DNA of 63,912 bases, from positions 465 through 64,376 of the forward strand of contig DAGH01000006.1 of NCBI GenBank assembly GCA_002495675.1. The letters are read 5' to 3'. Source of the DNA: Euryarchaeota archaeon UBA182. GTDB lineage: Archaea > Thermoplasmatota > Poseidoniia > Poseidoniales > Thalassarchaeaceae. The notes beneath the pieces are model-generated. The model did no database searches and was not told the origin of the DNA. It saw only the letters and a program-made list of their open reading frames with translations. This document shows, piece after piece, positions 25,942-34,838 of this stretch (its first letter is position 1; every line of letters starts with the position of its first letter). Made by a program: the position numbers and the translations under genes.

Positions 25942-26400
25942 ATGCGTGAAGACTTCAAGTCAATGAGCATACCTTCAAACGACTTACAAAAGGTTCAGTC
26001 TGCCATAGATGAAGTGAAATCTAATGGAAGCTTAATTCGGAATATTTTCGAGAACCATGCGAATCCACAAACTGCAATCGAATGGGAGGTTGATGCTGCT
26101 GTAGAGTGTTTCCAGATCTTCAGTTCCAGATGGACGATTGAGATACTAGCCGCTCTGTACATAGCGGGAGATCGTCGTTTCAACGAGATGAGGACTCTAC
26201 TAAGAGGGATCAGCAGTCGAACGCTCTCTGACAAACTCAGTGCATGTCAGAAAAGTGGCCTTGTAGATCGGGTGGTTGAGGATGGCCCCCCAGTCAGGGT
26301 CTCGTACAAGCTGACTGATCATGGTAGATCGTGCGGAAAGCTTCTGGGCCCTTTGATTGGGTACATGAAAATACAAAAAGGGTTGGTAAAAGGGGTTTAA
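25942..26400 (+). CDS. HxlR-family winged-helix regulator
   Basis: 152 residues. The domain at about 60-140 has the family pattern: RWTIEILAALYIAGDRRFNE, GISSRTLSDKLSACQKSGLV, DGPPVRVSYKLTDHG. HxlR proteins bind DNA as dimers and respond to small molecules or redox state; the effector here is unknown. An N-terminal extension of about 45 residues is unusual for the family. It is the first of three regulators in a row. Confidence 0.85.
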   Translation: MREDFKSMSIPSNDLQKVQSAIDEVKSNGSLIRNIFENHANPQTAIEWEVDAAVECFQIFSSRWTIEILAALYIAGDRRFNEMRTLLRGISSRTLSDKLSACQKSGLVDRVVEDGPPVRVSYKLTDHGRSCGKLLGPLIGYMKIQKGLVKGV

Positions 26401-26452
26401 ATCTTAATCAGGGATCCGTTTAGTTCATACACTCGAAGAGGAGAATAAAATC

Positions 26453-27085
26453 GTGGCCCTAGTGCACAGATTGAATTTCTCCCCCATCGGACGAGGCATT
26501 TTTCGATCACTCACAGGACTTTTTGGGATCCCGTTTGTTGGATTTCAGGGAGTCATAAAGGGAGTCATCAAAAATGACTGGAGTCATCCACTCAGTGATC
26601 AAATTTTGACACAACTATCAAATTCGCCAGGACTTCACTTTAGGGAGCTTCAGAGAAGATTGGGCGCAGCTAATGGCACGCTTAGACACAGATTGAGGAA
26701 GATGAAAGAGAGTGGAGAAGTTTTCGCCCAAAGGACAAATGGTCGATTGTGTTATTTTGCGGGGCCACCCATTCAACTTGAAATTCTTGATGGCATCGAA
26801 GTCAGCAATAACGCTCGCGCATCATCATTGTTGCCGATTGGTTTGTCGAAGCTTCAAAGAAGGATCGTATGTGAGTTGATTGGAAGCAAGATCTACACCA
26901 CGCAAGCGGATCTGGCAAGATCGATTGGTCGATCGAGATCTGCTGTAAACAGCGCAGTGATGGTTCTCAGGAAAAGGGGAATTATCCATATTGAAGAGCT
27001 TAGACTGGACGATCACCTCTCATGTCTATCAAACTCAATGCTCAATTATGGACTGACGGAGTTTGGTCCGGATGCCTCAGTTTGA
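26453..27085 (+). CDS. Protein with two winged-helix domains
   Basis: 210 residues with a GTG start and GAGGAG 9 bases upstream. The first helix-turn-helix lies at about 40-105 (GLHFRELQRRLGAANGTLRH, then RLRKMKESGEV) and the second at about 130-190 (TTQADLARSIGRSRSAVNSA). A hydrophobic N-terminal segment (GIFRSLTGLFGIPFVGF) might contact the membrane. This tandem winged-helix form is common among archaeal transcription regulators. The target is unknown. Confidence 0.75.
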   Translation: MALVHRLNFSPIGRGIFRSLTGLFGIPFVGFQGVIKGVIKNDWSHPLSDQILTQLSNSPGLHFRELQRRLGAANGTLRHRLRKMKESGEVFAQRTNGRLCYFAGPPIQLEILDGIEVSNNARASSLLPIGLSKLQRRIVCELIGSKIYTTQADLARSIGRSRSAVNSAVMVLRKRGIIHIEELRLDDHLSCLSNSMLNYGLTEFGPDASV

Positions 27086-27115
27086 TATTTCAATACGCAT
27101 TTTTAAGCAAGACTG

Positions 27116-28231
27116 ATGTGTACTCTTTCACAGGCTGCCATCGTGATTCGGGTCAGGCTAGTTGAGACTGCTCTCCCTGCAGGGAGTAGGGATCCGCATG
27201 TCTTGATCAGTTGGATATTAGACAGTCTCGGATTGGTTAGGTCTAGGGGCGATTCTAAATCGGCAGCTGAGAGATTGGGGGGCATAAACAAAATCATGTC
27301 ACAATGTTTCATGGCCGATCCAAAATCTGGGTGGACTGCAGCTGAGATCTCTGACGTCACTGGAATATCCTCGACCGGAGTCCATCATCAATTGGTGAAA
27401 CTCAGCGACTCAGGTTTGTTATCGAGTAGGAGCATTGGTGGGAAGAGAACCTACATGATCAATGGAGGAAGTTTCTCAAACGCAGCTGAATTTATTGGAA
27501 TGAATTCTGTGGTGATAGCCAGACAGCGATTGAAAATTTTGGCTGAGAGTGTTTCGAATAGCTCAGAGCGTATGTTGGTTCAGGGGGAGCAGGAAAATGT
27601 TCCGTTTAGGATTGATATTGTTGGTTTAACTCCCAAATTGATCGATGATGAACTTCTTCAGTTGTCTATAGATTTGGGTTTCAGTGGTGATCGAATCAGA
27701 CTTGGAGACAACCTTCATGTTGATTTGCTGAGGGTCCTTGCAAAATCAAACAAACCATTGGGAATCACTGAACTGATGGAGGAGACTGGAGGAAGTAGGG
27801 CAAGAGTTGGACGAATTCTAGACAGGATGAGATCCGCTGGTTTGTTGGAACGAGCTGTTGTTGATTCTAGGTTAGATGTGGATATTTTTGGTGGTCTTTT
27901 GAGGCAATACAGGACAAGAGGATCGGATTGGCTGGTAGGCAGGGGCGGGCTCTCGAGACTGCCAACAGAGGTTCGAGAATCCCTGATTGACAATTTGGAA
28001 AAAGGATCCCACACCTTGGAGAAAACGTCAGACTCCATAGGCTGTCTTTCTGTCGATGAAAAAAGAGTGATGTTGAACATGCTTGGTGGTCGCGTTCCGC
28101 TCGGCTATCGGGTCAAAGGCTCAACAGGAGGAGATGTGATAAGATCGATTTTGATTGGTTTGGAAAGGGTGACCTCAAGAATCACGACCATATGTGATCG
28201 TTTGGATGATGTAATATCGAAATTGGGTTAA
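27116..28231 (+). CDS. Transcription regulator with two helix-turn-helix domains
   Basis: 371 residues. One winged helix lies at about 70-125 (WTAAEISDVTGISSTGVHHQ) and the other at about 215-265 (GITELMEETGGSRARVGRIL). They are separated by a segment of mixed strands and helices. The start is uncertain: ATG 27116 fits a GATATTT box, while GTG 27143 fits the TTTTTAAG box, and I kept the longer form. No known family is evident beyond the HTH folds. The stop overlaps the convergent dus stop by 4 bases. Confidence 0.7.
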   Translation: MCTLSQAAIVIRVRLVETALPAGSRDPHVLISWILDSLGLVRSRGDSKSAAERLGGINKIMSQCFMADPKSGWTAAEISDVTGISSTGVHHQLVKLSDSGLLSSRSIGGKRTYMINGGSFSNAAEFIGMNSVVIARQRLKILAESVSNSSERMLVQGEQENVPFRIDIVGLTPKLIDDELLQLSIDLGFSGDRIRLGDNLHVDLLRVLAKSNKPLGITELMEETGGSRARVGRILDRMRSAGLLERAVVDSRLDVDIFGGLLRQYRTRGSDWLVGRGGLSRLPTEVRESLIDNLEKGSHTLEKTSDSIGCLSVDEKRVMLNMLGGRVPLGYRVKGSTGGDVIRSILIGLERVTSRITTICDRLDDVISKLG

Positions 28232-29202
28232 TGTACCATTGCACAGCGCTCGAGATCCCTGAGGTATTTCGAAACCATCTTACCAAGTTGTTCATGGCTT
28301 TGGGCCTTATGGAGGGAAACCCGCATTGAGGATGCTCCCGGCAGGCCCTTCGTGAATGAGATGGCATGCCTCTTGGAATTCTTACTACCTAATTCGCCAT
28401 ATACCTCATGGCACAATGTCAAATATCTCTCCCAGCACCATAATCTTGCTATGATTGGATCGTCAATTTGCCAAGGTGGTTTTTCTTCAGTCCATCCAAG
28501 TTCTTTCTTGATTGTGTGAAAAATCATCGGTCTGCCAATTGCAGCCCTCCCTATCATCAACCCTGCCGCACCAGTCACTTTGAGGCAGGATTCAGCAGAT
28601 TTAGCGTCAGATACATCCCCATTTGCAATCACAGGTATGGATACAGATTTTACAATTTGATTGATAGAATCCCAATCAGCGGTACCTGAATATCGCTGTT
28701 TTAGAGTTCTACCATGGACGCACACACGAATAACCCCTTCGGATTCCAGTCTCTCAGTTATCTCGAGAGCCGTATCCGGTATTCCGCCTGTTCCCAATCT
28801 CATCTTGACGGATATTGGAACCTGTGAGGCTCTCACACAGGCTCTGACTAGTCTAACTACTTGATCCGGATCCCTAAGCAGCGCCGCACCGGCATTATTC
28901 CTACAGACTTTTGGGGCTGGACAACCAAAGTTGATGTCGATTACATCTGCACGATCTTGCAACATCCTAACAGTGGTGACCATCTCATATTCATCTCCTC
29001 CAAAGATCTGAGGAATGAACACGAGTTCTCTCGGATGGCTTTCCATCTTAAGCCATGATTTCTTCTCCTTCCTAGACAGTCCTGATGCGGCTGTAAACTC
29101 AGTGAGGGTGAAATCCGCACCGCATTCACTGGCAAGTAGGCGATACGCGAGATCAGTCACGCCAGCCATGGGGGCCAGAAACAATGGGACTGGCGTAGAC
29201 AT
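28228..29202 (-). CDS. dus: tRNA-dihydrouridine synthase
   Basis: 324 residues. It has the FMN TIM-barrel start PLFLAPMAGVTDLAYRLL, the catalytic Cys in NFGCPAPKVCRNNAGAALL, VKMRLG, the VHGRTLKQRY loop and VIANGDVSD near the C-terminal phosphate site. It reduces uridines in tRNA D-loops with NADPH. It follows the CxxC protein and the ribosomal S2 gene on the same strand. Confidence 0.95.
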   Translation of the reverse strand: MSTPVPLFLAPMAGVTDLAYRLLASECGADFTLTEFTAASGLSRKEKKSWLKMESHPRELVFIPQIFGGDEYEMVTTVRMLQDRADVIDINFGCPAPKVCRNNAGAALLRDPDQVVRLVRACVRASQVPISVKMRLGTGGIPDTALEITERLESEGVIRVCVHGRTLKQRYSGTADWDSINQIVKSVSIPVIANGDVSDAKSAESCLKVTGAAGLMIGRAAIGRPMIFHTIKKELGWTEEKPPWQIDDPIIARLWCWERYLTLCHEVYGELGSKNSKRHAISFTKGLPGASSMRVSLHKAQSHEQLGKMVSKYLRDLERCAMVH

Positions 29203-29245
29203 GGTCGTTGAAAATTGGGGGATTATTTGACGATGTCTGGAACAT

Positions 29246-29605
29246 CTATTCCAGCTTGGAGGAAATCAAAGAAAAAAGGTCGTCCACAGATCCTTTGCAT
29301 CTCTGAAGCTCTTGGTCAGTTGCAAGTGTGACAAACCCAGTGTTGGTTTCTCCCACAACGATCGGAGTCATTCCTCTGGTAAAATCTAGGAGATCTTCTG
29401 GTTGTTCGTTAAGGTGAACTAAATTAAATGGGATGCCCAAGTCTTTTCTCATTTCCTTCATTTGTTTCTTCTCCCACGCAAGCTTGTGAGTGATATCACA
29501 TAGTGAACAATGATTTCCTTGGAATACGGCTCCGATCACGTACCTCAACTCACCCATTATACCGCCATCTGCGTGGTACACGCCCCAAACAGTGTCTACT
29601 TTCAT
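29246..29605 (-). CDS. Small protein with CSLCDITH motif, unknown
   Basis: 119 residues. A GELRYVIGAVFQGNHCSLCDITHKL segment (about 18-42; the CxxC is followed by DxTH) is the only clear motif and could bind a metal or form a redox dithiol. The rest is helical with an acidic end. I do not know a named family. It is 47 bases downstream of rpsB on the same strand, so it may be co-transcribed. Confidence 0.65.
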   Translation of the reverse strand: MKVDTVWGVYHADGGIMGELRYVIGAVFQGNHCSLCDITHKLAWEKKQMKEMRKDLGIPFNLVHLNEQPEDLLDFTRGMTPIVVGETNTGFVTLATDQELQRCKGSVDDLFSLISSKLE

Positions 29606-29652
29606 GGGATTAAATCGATCCTGATGCTTTTGGAGTAATGTATAGACCCAGT

Positions 29653-30267
29653 CTAGAATGTGGATTCCCAGTCATCAACGTCTTGGGACCTCTCCCAATC
29701 TGCATAGGTCGCTTCCCCACGTTGTACCAACATCTCTCTTGCAAGTAGCCAATACACCAAAGACAATGACCTTCTGCCTTTGTTGTTTGCGGGCAATGCA
29801 AGATCAACGTTCCTCAGTGTATTGTTGGCGTCGCAGATTCCGACCACTGGAATACCGGAACTAATGGCTTCATTGAGAGCTTGGGAGTCCGCGGAAGGAT
29901 CAGTAACCATGAGTACTTCTGGTTCGATGTATGAGGTTAATCTTGGATTTGTGAGGGTCCCTGGTATGAATCGGCCTACAATCCTCTTTGCGCCAATCGC
30001 CTGAGCAAATTTTCTAGCTGGTCGCTGACCATACTGACGTGCGCTGACTATGAGGACCCTCGAGGCTTCGTATCTGTTGAGGAAGGCCGCAACCGTCCTG
30101 ATTCTATCGTCGGTCTTTTCGATGTCTATCAGATGCAGGCCGCTACCATCCCTAGTGTCAGTGTCAAGGAAGCGCTGCATATCTGCTGATTTCTGGTTTG
30201 TACCGATATGGACGGCATGTGTCCTGTACATATCATAGGGTACTAGCGGCGTTACTTGTTCACTCAT
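29653..30267 (-). CDS. rpsB: 30S ribosomal protein S2
   Basis: About 204 residues, archaeal/eukaryal size. Landmarks are HAVHIGTNQKSADM, GLHLIDIEKTDDRI, ARQYGQRPARKFAQ, PGTLTNPRL, EPEVLMVTDPSAD and GIPVVGICDANN. It joins the small-subunit head. GAGG 7 bases before ATG 30267 decides that start; the longest frame starts at 30303, where a TATA-like AATATACT lies 25 bases upstream, so a 36-base leader is likely. The usual archaeal neighbours (enolase, S9, L13) are absent. Confidence 0.95.
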   Translation of the reverse strand: MSEQVTPLVPYDMYRTHAVHIGTNQKSADMQRFLDTDTRDGSGLHLIDIEKTDDRIRTVAAFLNRYEASRVLIVSARQYGQRPARKFAQAIGAKRIVGRFIPGTLTNPRLTSYIEPEVLMVTDPSADSQALNEAISSGIPVVGICDANNTLRNVDLALPANNKGRRSLSLVYWLLAREMLVQRGEATYADWERSQDVDDWESTF

Positions 30268-30345
30268 CCTGATGCCTCGGCAACGGGGCCACCTGACGGG
30301 CATTCATAAGCGCTGCGCAACAGTATATTCCGGACAATTGGGAAT

Positions 30346-30954
30346 TTAGTTTAGTTCTGATTGGAAAATACAGTCATCAGAGTCATGTATCTCCGCGAAC
30401 CTGATGCATGGCTTTGTGATTGTCACAAACACATCAAAATGGTCCTTTGCAGTTAATTGTTCAATCCCGGGTTCCCATCCATAACCCCTCGCGTCTACCT
30501 CGAGTATCCAAATCCCTTCCTGGAAATTCATACCCGTGTAGTCCCACCTCTCAAGTGAGTGGTCCTGAGTCACGCGTATCTCCCAGAAAGGTTCGCTCCC
30601 GGCTGATTTTGAGCCCGGAGACCATAACTTCGCATCTACGTATCTGATAAGATTGGTCTCATTACCAATGAGGCTCTCAAAGGTCTCCGAGAGCGGCATT
30701 TGAGCACGGAATGATATTGACATGCTCTGTACACTTGAATCGATTTGTATGCTGCTCTCGTTGTAGTAGTCCGTGGAGTCGAGTCCCGTGGAGGTAAATG
30801 TGTGATCGAACCCTATTGCTTGTTCCCGAAGTATGGTTTCTGGGGGTTCTCGCATATCCTCCATGATTTCTCGCTGAAGGACAAGGCCTAGGCATCCAGT
30901 GGAAAGTGTGGCCGTGGCCATGAGGAGGACAATGGCCAGCGTCATGTGCCTCAT
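30346..30954 (-). CDS. Secreted lipoprotein, unknown
   Basis: 202 residues. The N-terminus MRHMTLAIVLLMATATLSTGC is a signal peptide with a lipobox (STGC), so Cys21 should be lipidated. The mature part is beta-rich, with no known domain and two further Cys near the end that may pair. A TATA-like CTTAAAACC lies about 40 bases upstream. Confidence 0.7.
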   Translation of the reverse strand: MRHMTLAIVLLMATATLSTGCLGLVLQREIMEDMREPPETILREQAIGFDHTFTSTGLDSTDYYNESSIQIDSSVQSMSISFRAQMPLSETFESLIGNETNLIRYVDAKLWSPGSKSAGSEPFWEIRVTQDHSLERWDYTGMNFQEGIWILEVDARGYGWEPGIEQLTAKDHFDVFVTITKPCIRFAEIHDSDDCIFQSELN

Positions 30955-31125
30955 GGCCCGACGGTGAGCAGCGTTTCATTTCAAGAAGTCGGTTTTAAGA
31001 AAGCGCGGGGCCCATTCCAAGCGTTAATTTGCGATGACCGGTTAGCCGAATCGCCTCAATGACGACAAGAGGGTCAACTGAGCCCTGGCTTTGACGTGCC
31101 CTGTGAGTACCGAGAGGCATCAATA

Positions 31126-31686
31126 TTACTCGTTTTCATCACCTTTCACAAACAAGGGTATCCCACGTTCTCTGGCCTTTCCCACTTGGTAAACTAAGAA
31201 TGCTATGAATGAGAGCATGATAAGTTCCAAGCCAAAGAAGGTCAGGCGGAATTTTTCTTCTTTTGACTCGCTTGTTTCCGTATTTGGCTCCTCTGGTTCA
31301 GGTTGGGCGTCTTCATTTGGCAGTACTGTAATCGTTCCAACCATGCCTAGCTGCTCATGTGGCTCGCACACAAACTCGTATGTGCCATTTGTACCTGGTT
31401 CGAAGACAAACCTGTAATCCACGTTTCGAGATGGCTCCCCGCTGTCAAAAATCCCGTCTGATGCGACGGCATTGTGGGGCAACAATTCACCGGACCAAAA
31501 GAACCTCACTGCTTGTCCCTCTTTGATAGTGACATCTGAGGGACTGAACTGAAGATTTGTACTATCGACGCCAATTATTACGTCATCATCCTGAGCAGTG
31601 ACGGATGTAGAAAAGGAAAGCAAGGTGACAACAACGGTCAAAATCAAGAAGCGATGTCTCACGCGCCTTCGAGAGGGAATCAACAC
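31126..31686 (-). CDS. Membrane-anchored cupredoxin (halocyanin/plastocyanin-like)
   Basis: 186 residues with an N-terminal signal segment, a cupredoxin domain and a C-terminal TM (about 150-170). The type 1 copper ligands are visible: His in LLPHNAV, then Cys, His and Met in CEPHEQLGM. It would carry electrons outside the membrane. It is 11 bases downstream of the FKBP gene and at the end of the GGR-CcmF-FKBP series, which suggests a role in respiration. Confidence 0.88.
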   Translation of the reverse strand: MLIPSRRRVRHRFLILTVVVTLLSFSTSVTAQDDDVIIGVDSTNLQFSPSDVTIKEGQAVRFFWSGELLPHNAVASDGIFDSGEPSRNVDYRFVFEPGTNGTYEFVCEPHEQLGMVGTITVLPNEDAQPEPEEPNTETSESKEEKFRLTFFGLELIMLSFIAFLVYQVGKARERGIPLFVKGDENE

Positions 31687-31697
31687 TTAGTTTGATG

Positions 31698-32393
31698 TCA
31701 CTCTTCCTCTTCGATCTTTCGTGGCTCGTGAACTTCCCTGAAAATCACTGTAGCGACATTCAAGTGCTCCCTCAGTGTTCTTACAAGACTGAATTTTGCA
31801 TATGGCCAGTTCTGGTCATAGGCGATGGACTCCGGCAATGTTATAGTGACATTTTCTTTATCGAACTTAACATCGAAATCATCCCTTCCTGTATTCATCT
31901 CTAGCAAAGTTTCGACTCTTGCCTTTTTTTGCTTAACGACCTTCACAATCGTGTAGGTGTACCGAAGTTTCACTCCTGCGAGAGGATGGTTGTAGTCTAT
32001 CCTGGCTCTTCCGGCTCTGGCCATCTGAAGTGTCCCTGTTCGGCCATTTATCTCGACTTGTGAGCCTATGGCCAATGTTTCAGGATCTCTCACGCTTCTC
32101 ATTAGCACATTCATACCCACGGTTTCGACGAGATTTCCATCCCTGTCGCCATAAGCATCTTCTGGCTCAATGTCAAAAGTGTATTCCTCTTTCTCTTTAG
32201 CTCCCTCGAGATGCTCCTCGAATCCCTTGATCAGGCGTCCATCACCGATTACAGTAATCATGGGCTTGTAGGCACGTCTCTCGTCGTGAATATCATTTTC
32301 TTTTGCTACCTCTTCGCTAGTGGTTTCTAGCAACAATTCTGTGTCTGCGTTATACAAGTCGTAGTCGATGTGGACGATCGTTCCCTTCTTCAT
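31698..32393 (-). CDS. FKBP-type peptidyl-prolyl isomerase (SlyD-like)
   Basis: About 231 residues. The FKBP domain is split by an insert-in-flap: GTIVHIDYDLYNADTELLLE, VIGDGRLIKGFEEHLEGAKE, and IEPEDAYGDRDGNLV, then a NGRTGTLQMAR insert and YNHPLAGVKLRYTYTIVKV. A C-terminal alpha/beta domain follows, as in archaeal long FKBPs. It isomerises prolines and acts as a folding helper in the cytosol. GGAGG 8 bases before ATG 32393 places the start there rather than at 32438. Confidence 0.93.
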   Translation of the reverse strand: MKKGTIVHIDYDLYNADTELLLETTSEEVAKENDIHDERRAYKPMITVIGDGRLIKGFEEHLEGAKEKEEYTFDIEPEDAYGDRDGNLVETVGMNVLMRSVRDPETLAIGSQVEINGRTGTLQMARAGRARIDYNHPLAGVKLRYTYTIVKVVKQKKARVETLLEMNTGRDDFDVKFDKENVTITLPESIAYDQNWPYAKFSLVRTLREHLNVATVIFREVHEPRKIEEEE

Positions 32394-32438
32394 GTTGGAG
32401 CCTCCAGTGGGCCGGGCGACCTGCTTGCCCCTTTTCAT

Positions 32439-34838
32439 TCAGTCGGTTGTGGCTGAAAACAAATCACGCCTGCTCAAGGTGGCAAATGACCCTCCCAGTA
32501 GAAGAAAAAACCAACCAACCCAGACCATGTGACTACCTTTGAGGTCATACACAGTAACCCCTACCCTGTCTACATCGTCAATTTCCCCCATCATCATGTT
32601 TGTGATGACTCTGTTCGCTTGTTGAATATCCAGAATAAACATAATATCACCAGTTAATCGTGCCACTCTGTCTACCTCTGATCGGGGGATTACAGCCCCT
32701 GAAGGAGTATCAAATCGAAGGATTCCTGGAGTCACGGTATCGATATATTCCCCGTTTTCATCATATACATCGACATGAAATTTCACAATCCCATCTGCTA
32801 TGGAGTAATCATAATCCGGATCACCAGAGTCTATGATCTCCAATCCAGTGAATGACAGAACATATCCCGCATGTTCCACTGGTTGGTCTTTTACCAATGT
32901 CACCAAGTGTGATGGATCCGTCCTATCCACCAATGTTGTTGTGAGAACATGTCCGAACAGGAGAAAGAGAATTCCGACGTGGGCAATGCTAGAACCAACA
33001 GCCCTTAGGTTTGGGTTCGACCATCTGGTTGGTATTATGCTGCTGCCAGATGACCTTGATCTCTTGATTACCCGAAGCATCTCACCGATGGAGGGTGGTA
33101 TTGAGAAGAGAATCAATGCGAGCAGGAATCCAGCAACCTGCCCCCTGGATATCTCATCGGTTAAGTAGCTCTCAGGATCTCCGGGTAGATCAATGGCCTC
33201 TGAGAGGAGTCCTGAGGTTATCGCGATTAACATCGCTCCGAAGATGACAAAGAGTCCAATTCTTCCATTCGACTTGATTCCCCACGAGTACACCATTAGA
33301 CCAATCGCCAGTGCTGCGATGAATGGCGCTCCAAACACCTCGTGGGCCTCAAGACTCGTTCCATCTATCTCAGCAGTGAGAAGCATCCAAGTCAGTCCCA
33401 AATAGCCCATTGCACCAAACCAAGGAATAGACCTCACAAACATATTTTGTCTCCTTGTGCTCAGTACCCTGTTCATCCCGGTTGCGTCAGTTTCCTTTGG
33501 GGTCGAAAGAACCCATGGCAAGAGGAAAACTGCCATGCCTATGATGGCTTGAGTCAGGGATGCCATCCAAGACCAGCTCGCAAATAAGTACATGGCAACA
33601 CCAGAAAATATCCATACAGGGTTCGATTCGTCACTGTCTCCCTCCACAATCAAAGCCATGAGTCCCAAGGTCAGGAATAAAAGCAGCACAGACCCGCTGA
33701 AGAGTCCTACAATCAATACTGCAATCATCAAGGATGCAGAGATTATCGGAGAGCCTTCTCTCATGGATATTCTGCCGATCCGTTTTAGTTGGTATGACTG
33801 ATTTTTCAATAAGTTTCGAAGTATAAAACACCCAAACAAGAAGGTGATAATCAGGTAGACCATTACCTCAATGCCCGCTGCCCCATCATCGAATAACGAG
33901 ATTATTCTTAGATATGGATCGGCCGAATCTGATCCTGCTCCGTCTGCAGCAAAGGAGTGCACTGAGGCCCAAACGCCGTTCGCCCTAGTCACCAATGTGG
34001 CGTGCATAGCCAATGCGCCAACAGCTATTACGATTGATGGGTTCGAAACTACAGCGGCCTTTTTGCTCTGGCTTCTCGCATGAAGTACGGCCACTAGGCC
34101 GATCCACGGCAAAAAGGAGGCTGTCTCAACCGGATCCCATGCCCAATACCCTCCCCAATCGAGTACGGTATAGGCCCATAATCCACCTAGCCCGATTCCA
34201 GCTGTTCCAACTACGAATGCTGCTCTGGACCAAGGAAGAGTTGCTTCGTGAATAGAAGTCTGATCTGAACCCAGTATCGATCCAGATACGGATATCAAAG
34301 CCGGAATAATGCAAAGTGTGTAGAATGCGAAGACAATAGGCGGATGGATTACCATCAAGTCCGTTTGAAGAAGTGGGTTCAATTGATCGTTGATTCCAGT
34401 TGCGGGGGCAAAGGGATCGAGCAACACTGAGAGCCCAATTAACGTCCCAGTAAATCCGACAGACAACCTAAGTGAGAGGTTGTGCACTCCTGTTGTTTTC
34501 GAAAGGAAGTATGTCCCCAACGCCATCCATGCACACCACATAAGCAGTGGTCCTGCTCTCCCTCCCCAAACTGCAGATATCCTATACAACAAGGGGAGAT
34601 CCTTGCCTCCCAAGGTCGCTACCATTTCTAGCGAATCCCAATCCGCAAGAAATGCCATCAAGAGGAGGAAAAATGGGCTAGTTTGTAGCAGAAGGACATT
34701 CTTCAATGGTATTTTTTCTGAGTAAGTACGGTTGCATGCCCAAAACAGTGAGATTGCTGCCGCAGTAAAGAGGACCAGTCGGCCTGAAAGTGATATCAAG
34801 TTCCTACCATCCGTAATATTTTGCTCTACTGTAACCAA
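32439..34838 (-). CDS. ccmF: CcmF-like cytochrome c heme lyase subunit
   Basis: 799 residues, about 14-15 membrane helices. The heme-handling WWD domain is present (DWGGYWAWDPVETASFLPW, around 225-245), together with the conserved MVIHPPIVFAFY segment. A C-terminal extracellular beta-domain precedes the last helix. It should attach heme to apocytochrome c on the outer face. The start overlaps the upstream flavoprotein stop by 35 bases; TTG 34799 is an alternative. CcmA-E and CcmH are not in the window. Confidence 0.9.
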   Translation of the reverse strand: MVTVEQNITDGRNLISLSGRLVLFTAAAISLFWACNRTYSEKIPLKNVLLLQTSPFFLLLMAFLADWDSLEMVATLGGKDLPLLYRISAVWGGRAGPLLMWCAWMALGTYFLSKTTGVHNLSLRLSVGFTGTLIGLSVLLDPFAPATGINDQLNPLLQTDLMVIHPPIVFAFYTLCIIPALISVSGSILGSDQTSIHEATLPWSRAAFVVGTAGIGLGGLWAYTVLDWGGYWAWDPVETASFLPWIGLVAVLHARSQSKKAAVVSNPSIVIAVGALAMHATLVTRANGVWASVHSFAADGAGSDSADPYLRIISLFDDGAAGIEVMVYLIITFLFGCFILRNLLKNQSYQLKRIGRISMREGSPIISASLMIAVLIVGLFSGSVLLLFLTLGLMALIVEGDSDESNPVWIFSGVAMYLFASWSWMASLTQAIIGMAVFLLPWVLSTPKETDATGMNRVLSTRRQNMFVRSIPWFGAMGYLGLTWMLLTAEIDGTSLEAHEVFGAPFIAALAIGLMVYSWGIKSNGRIGLFVIFGAMLIAITSGLLSEAIDLPGDPESYLTDEISRGQVAGFLLALILFSIPPSIGEMLRVIKRSRSSGSSIIPTRWSNPNLRAVGSSIAHVGILFLLFGHVLTTTLVDRTDPSHLVTLVKDQPVEHAGYVLSFTGLEIIDSGDPDYDYSIADGIVKFHVDVYDENGEYIDTVTPGILRFDTPSGAVIPRSEVDRVARLTGDIMFILDIQQANRVITNMMMGEIDDVDRVGVTVYDLKGSHMVWVGWFFLLLGGSFATLSRRDLFSATTD

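Noticed and set aside
25727..25966. 79-codon plus-strand frame
   Set aside because: It overlaps the start of the HxlR gene in another frame, carries no start signal and reads as low-quality sequence; the minus-strand small ORFs are better supported.
31040..31090. Possible box C/D guide RNA (ATGAC, ATGACGA, CTGA elements)
   Set aside because: The C and D' boxes deviate, one spacer is only 8 bases, and no terminal stem pairs, so chance is the simpler reading.
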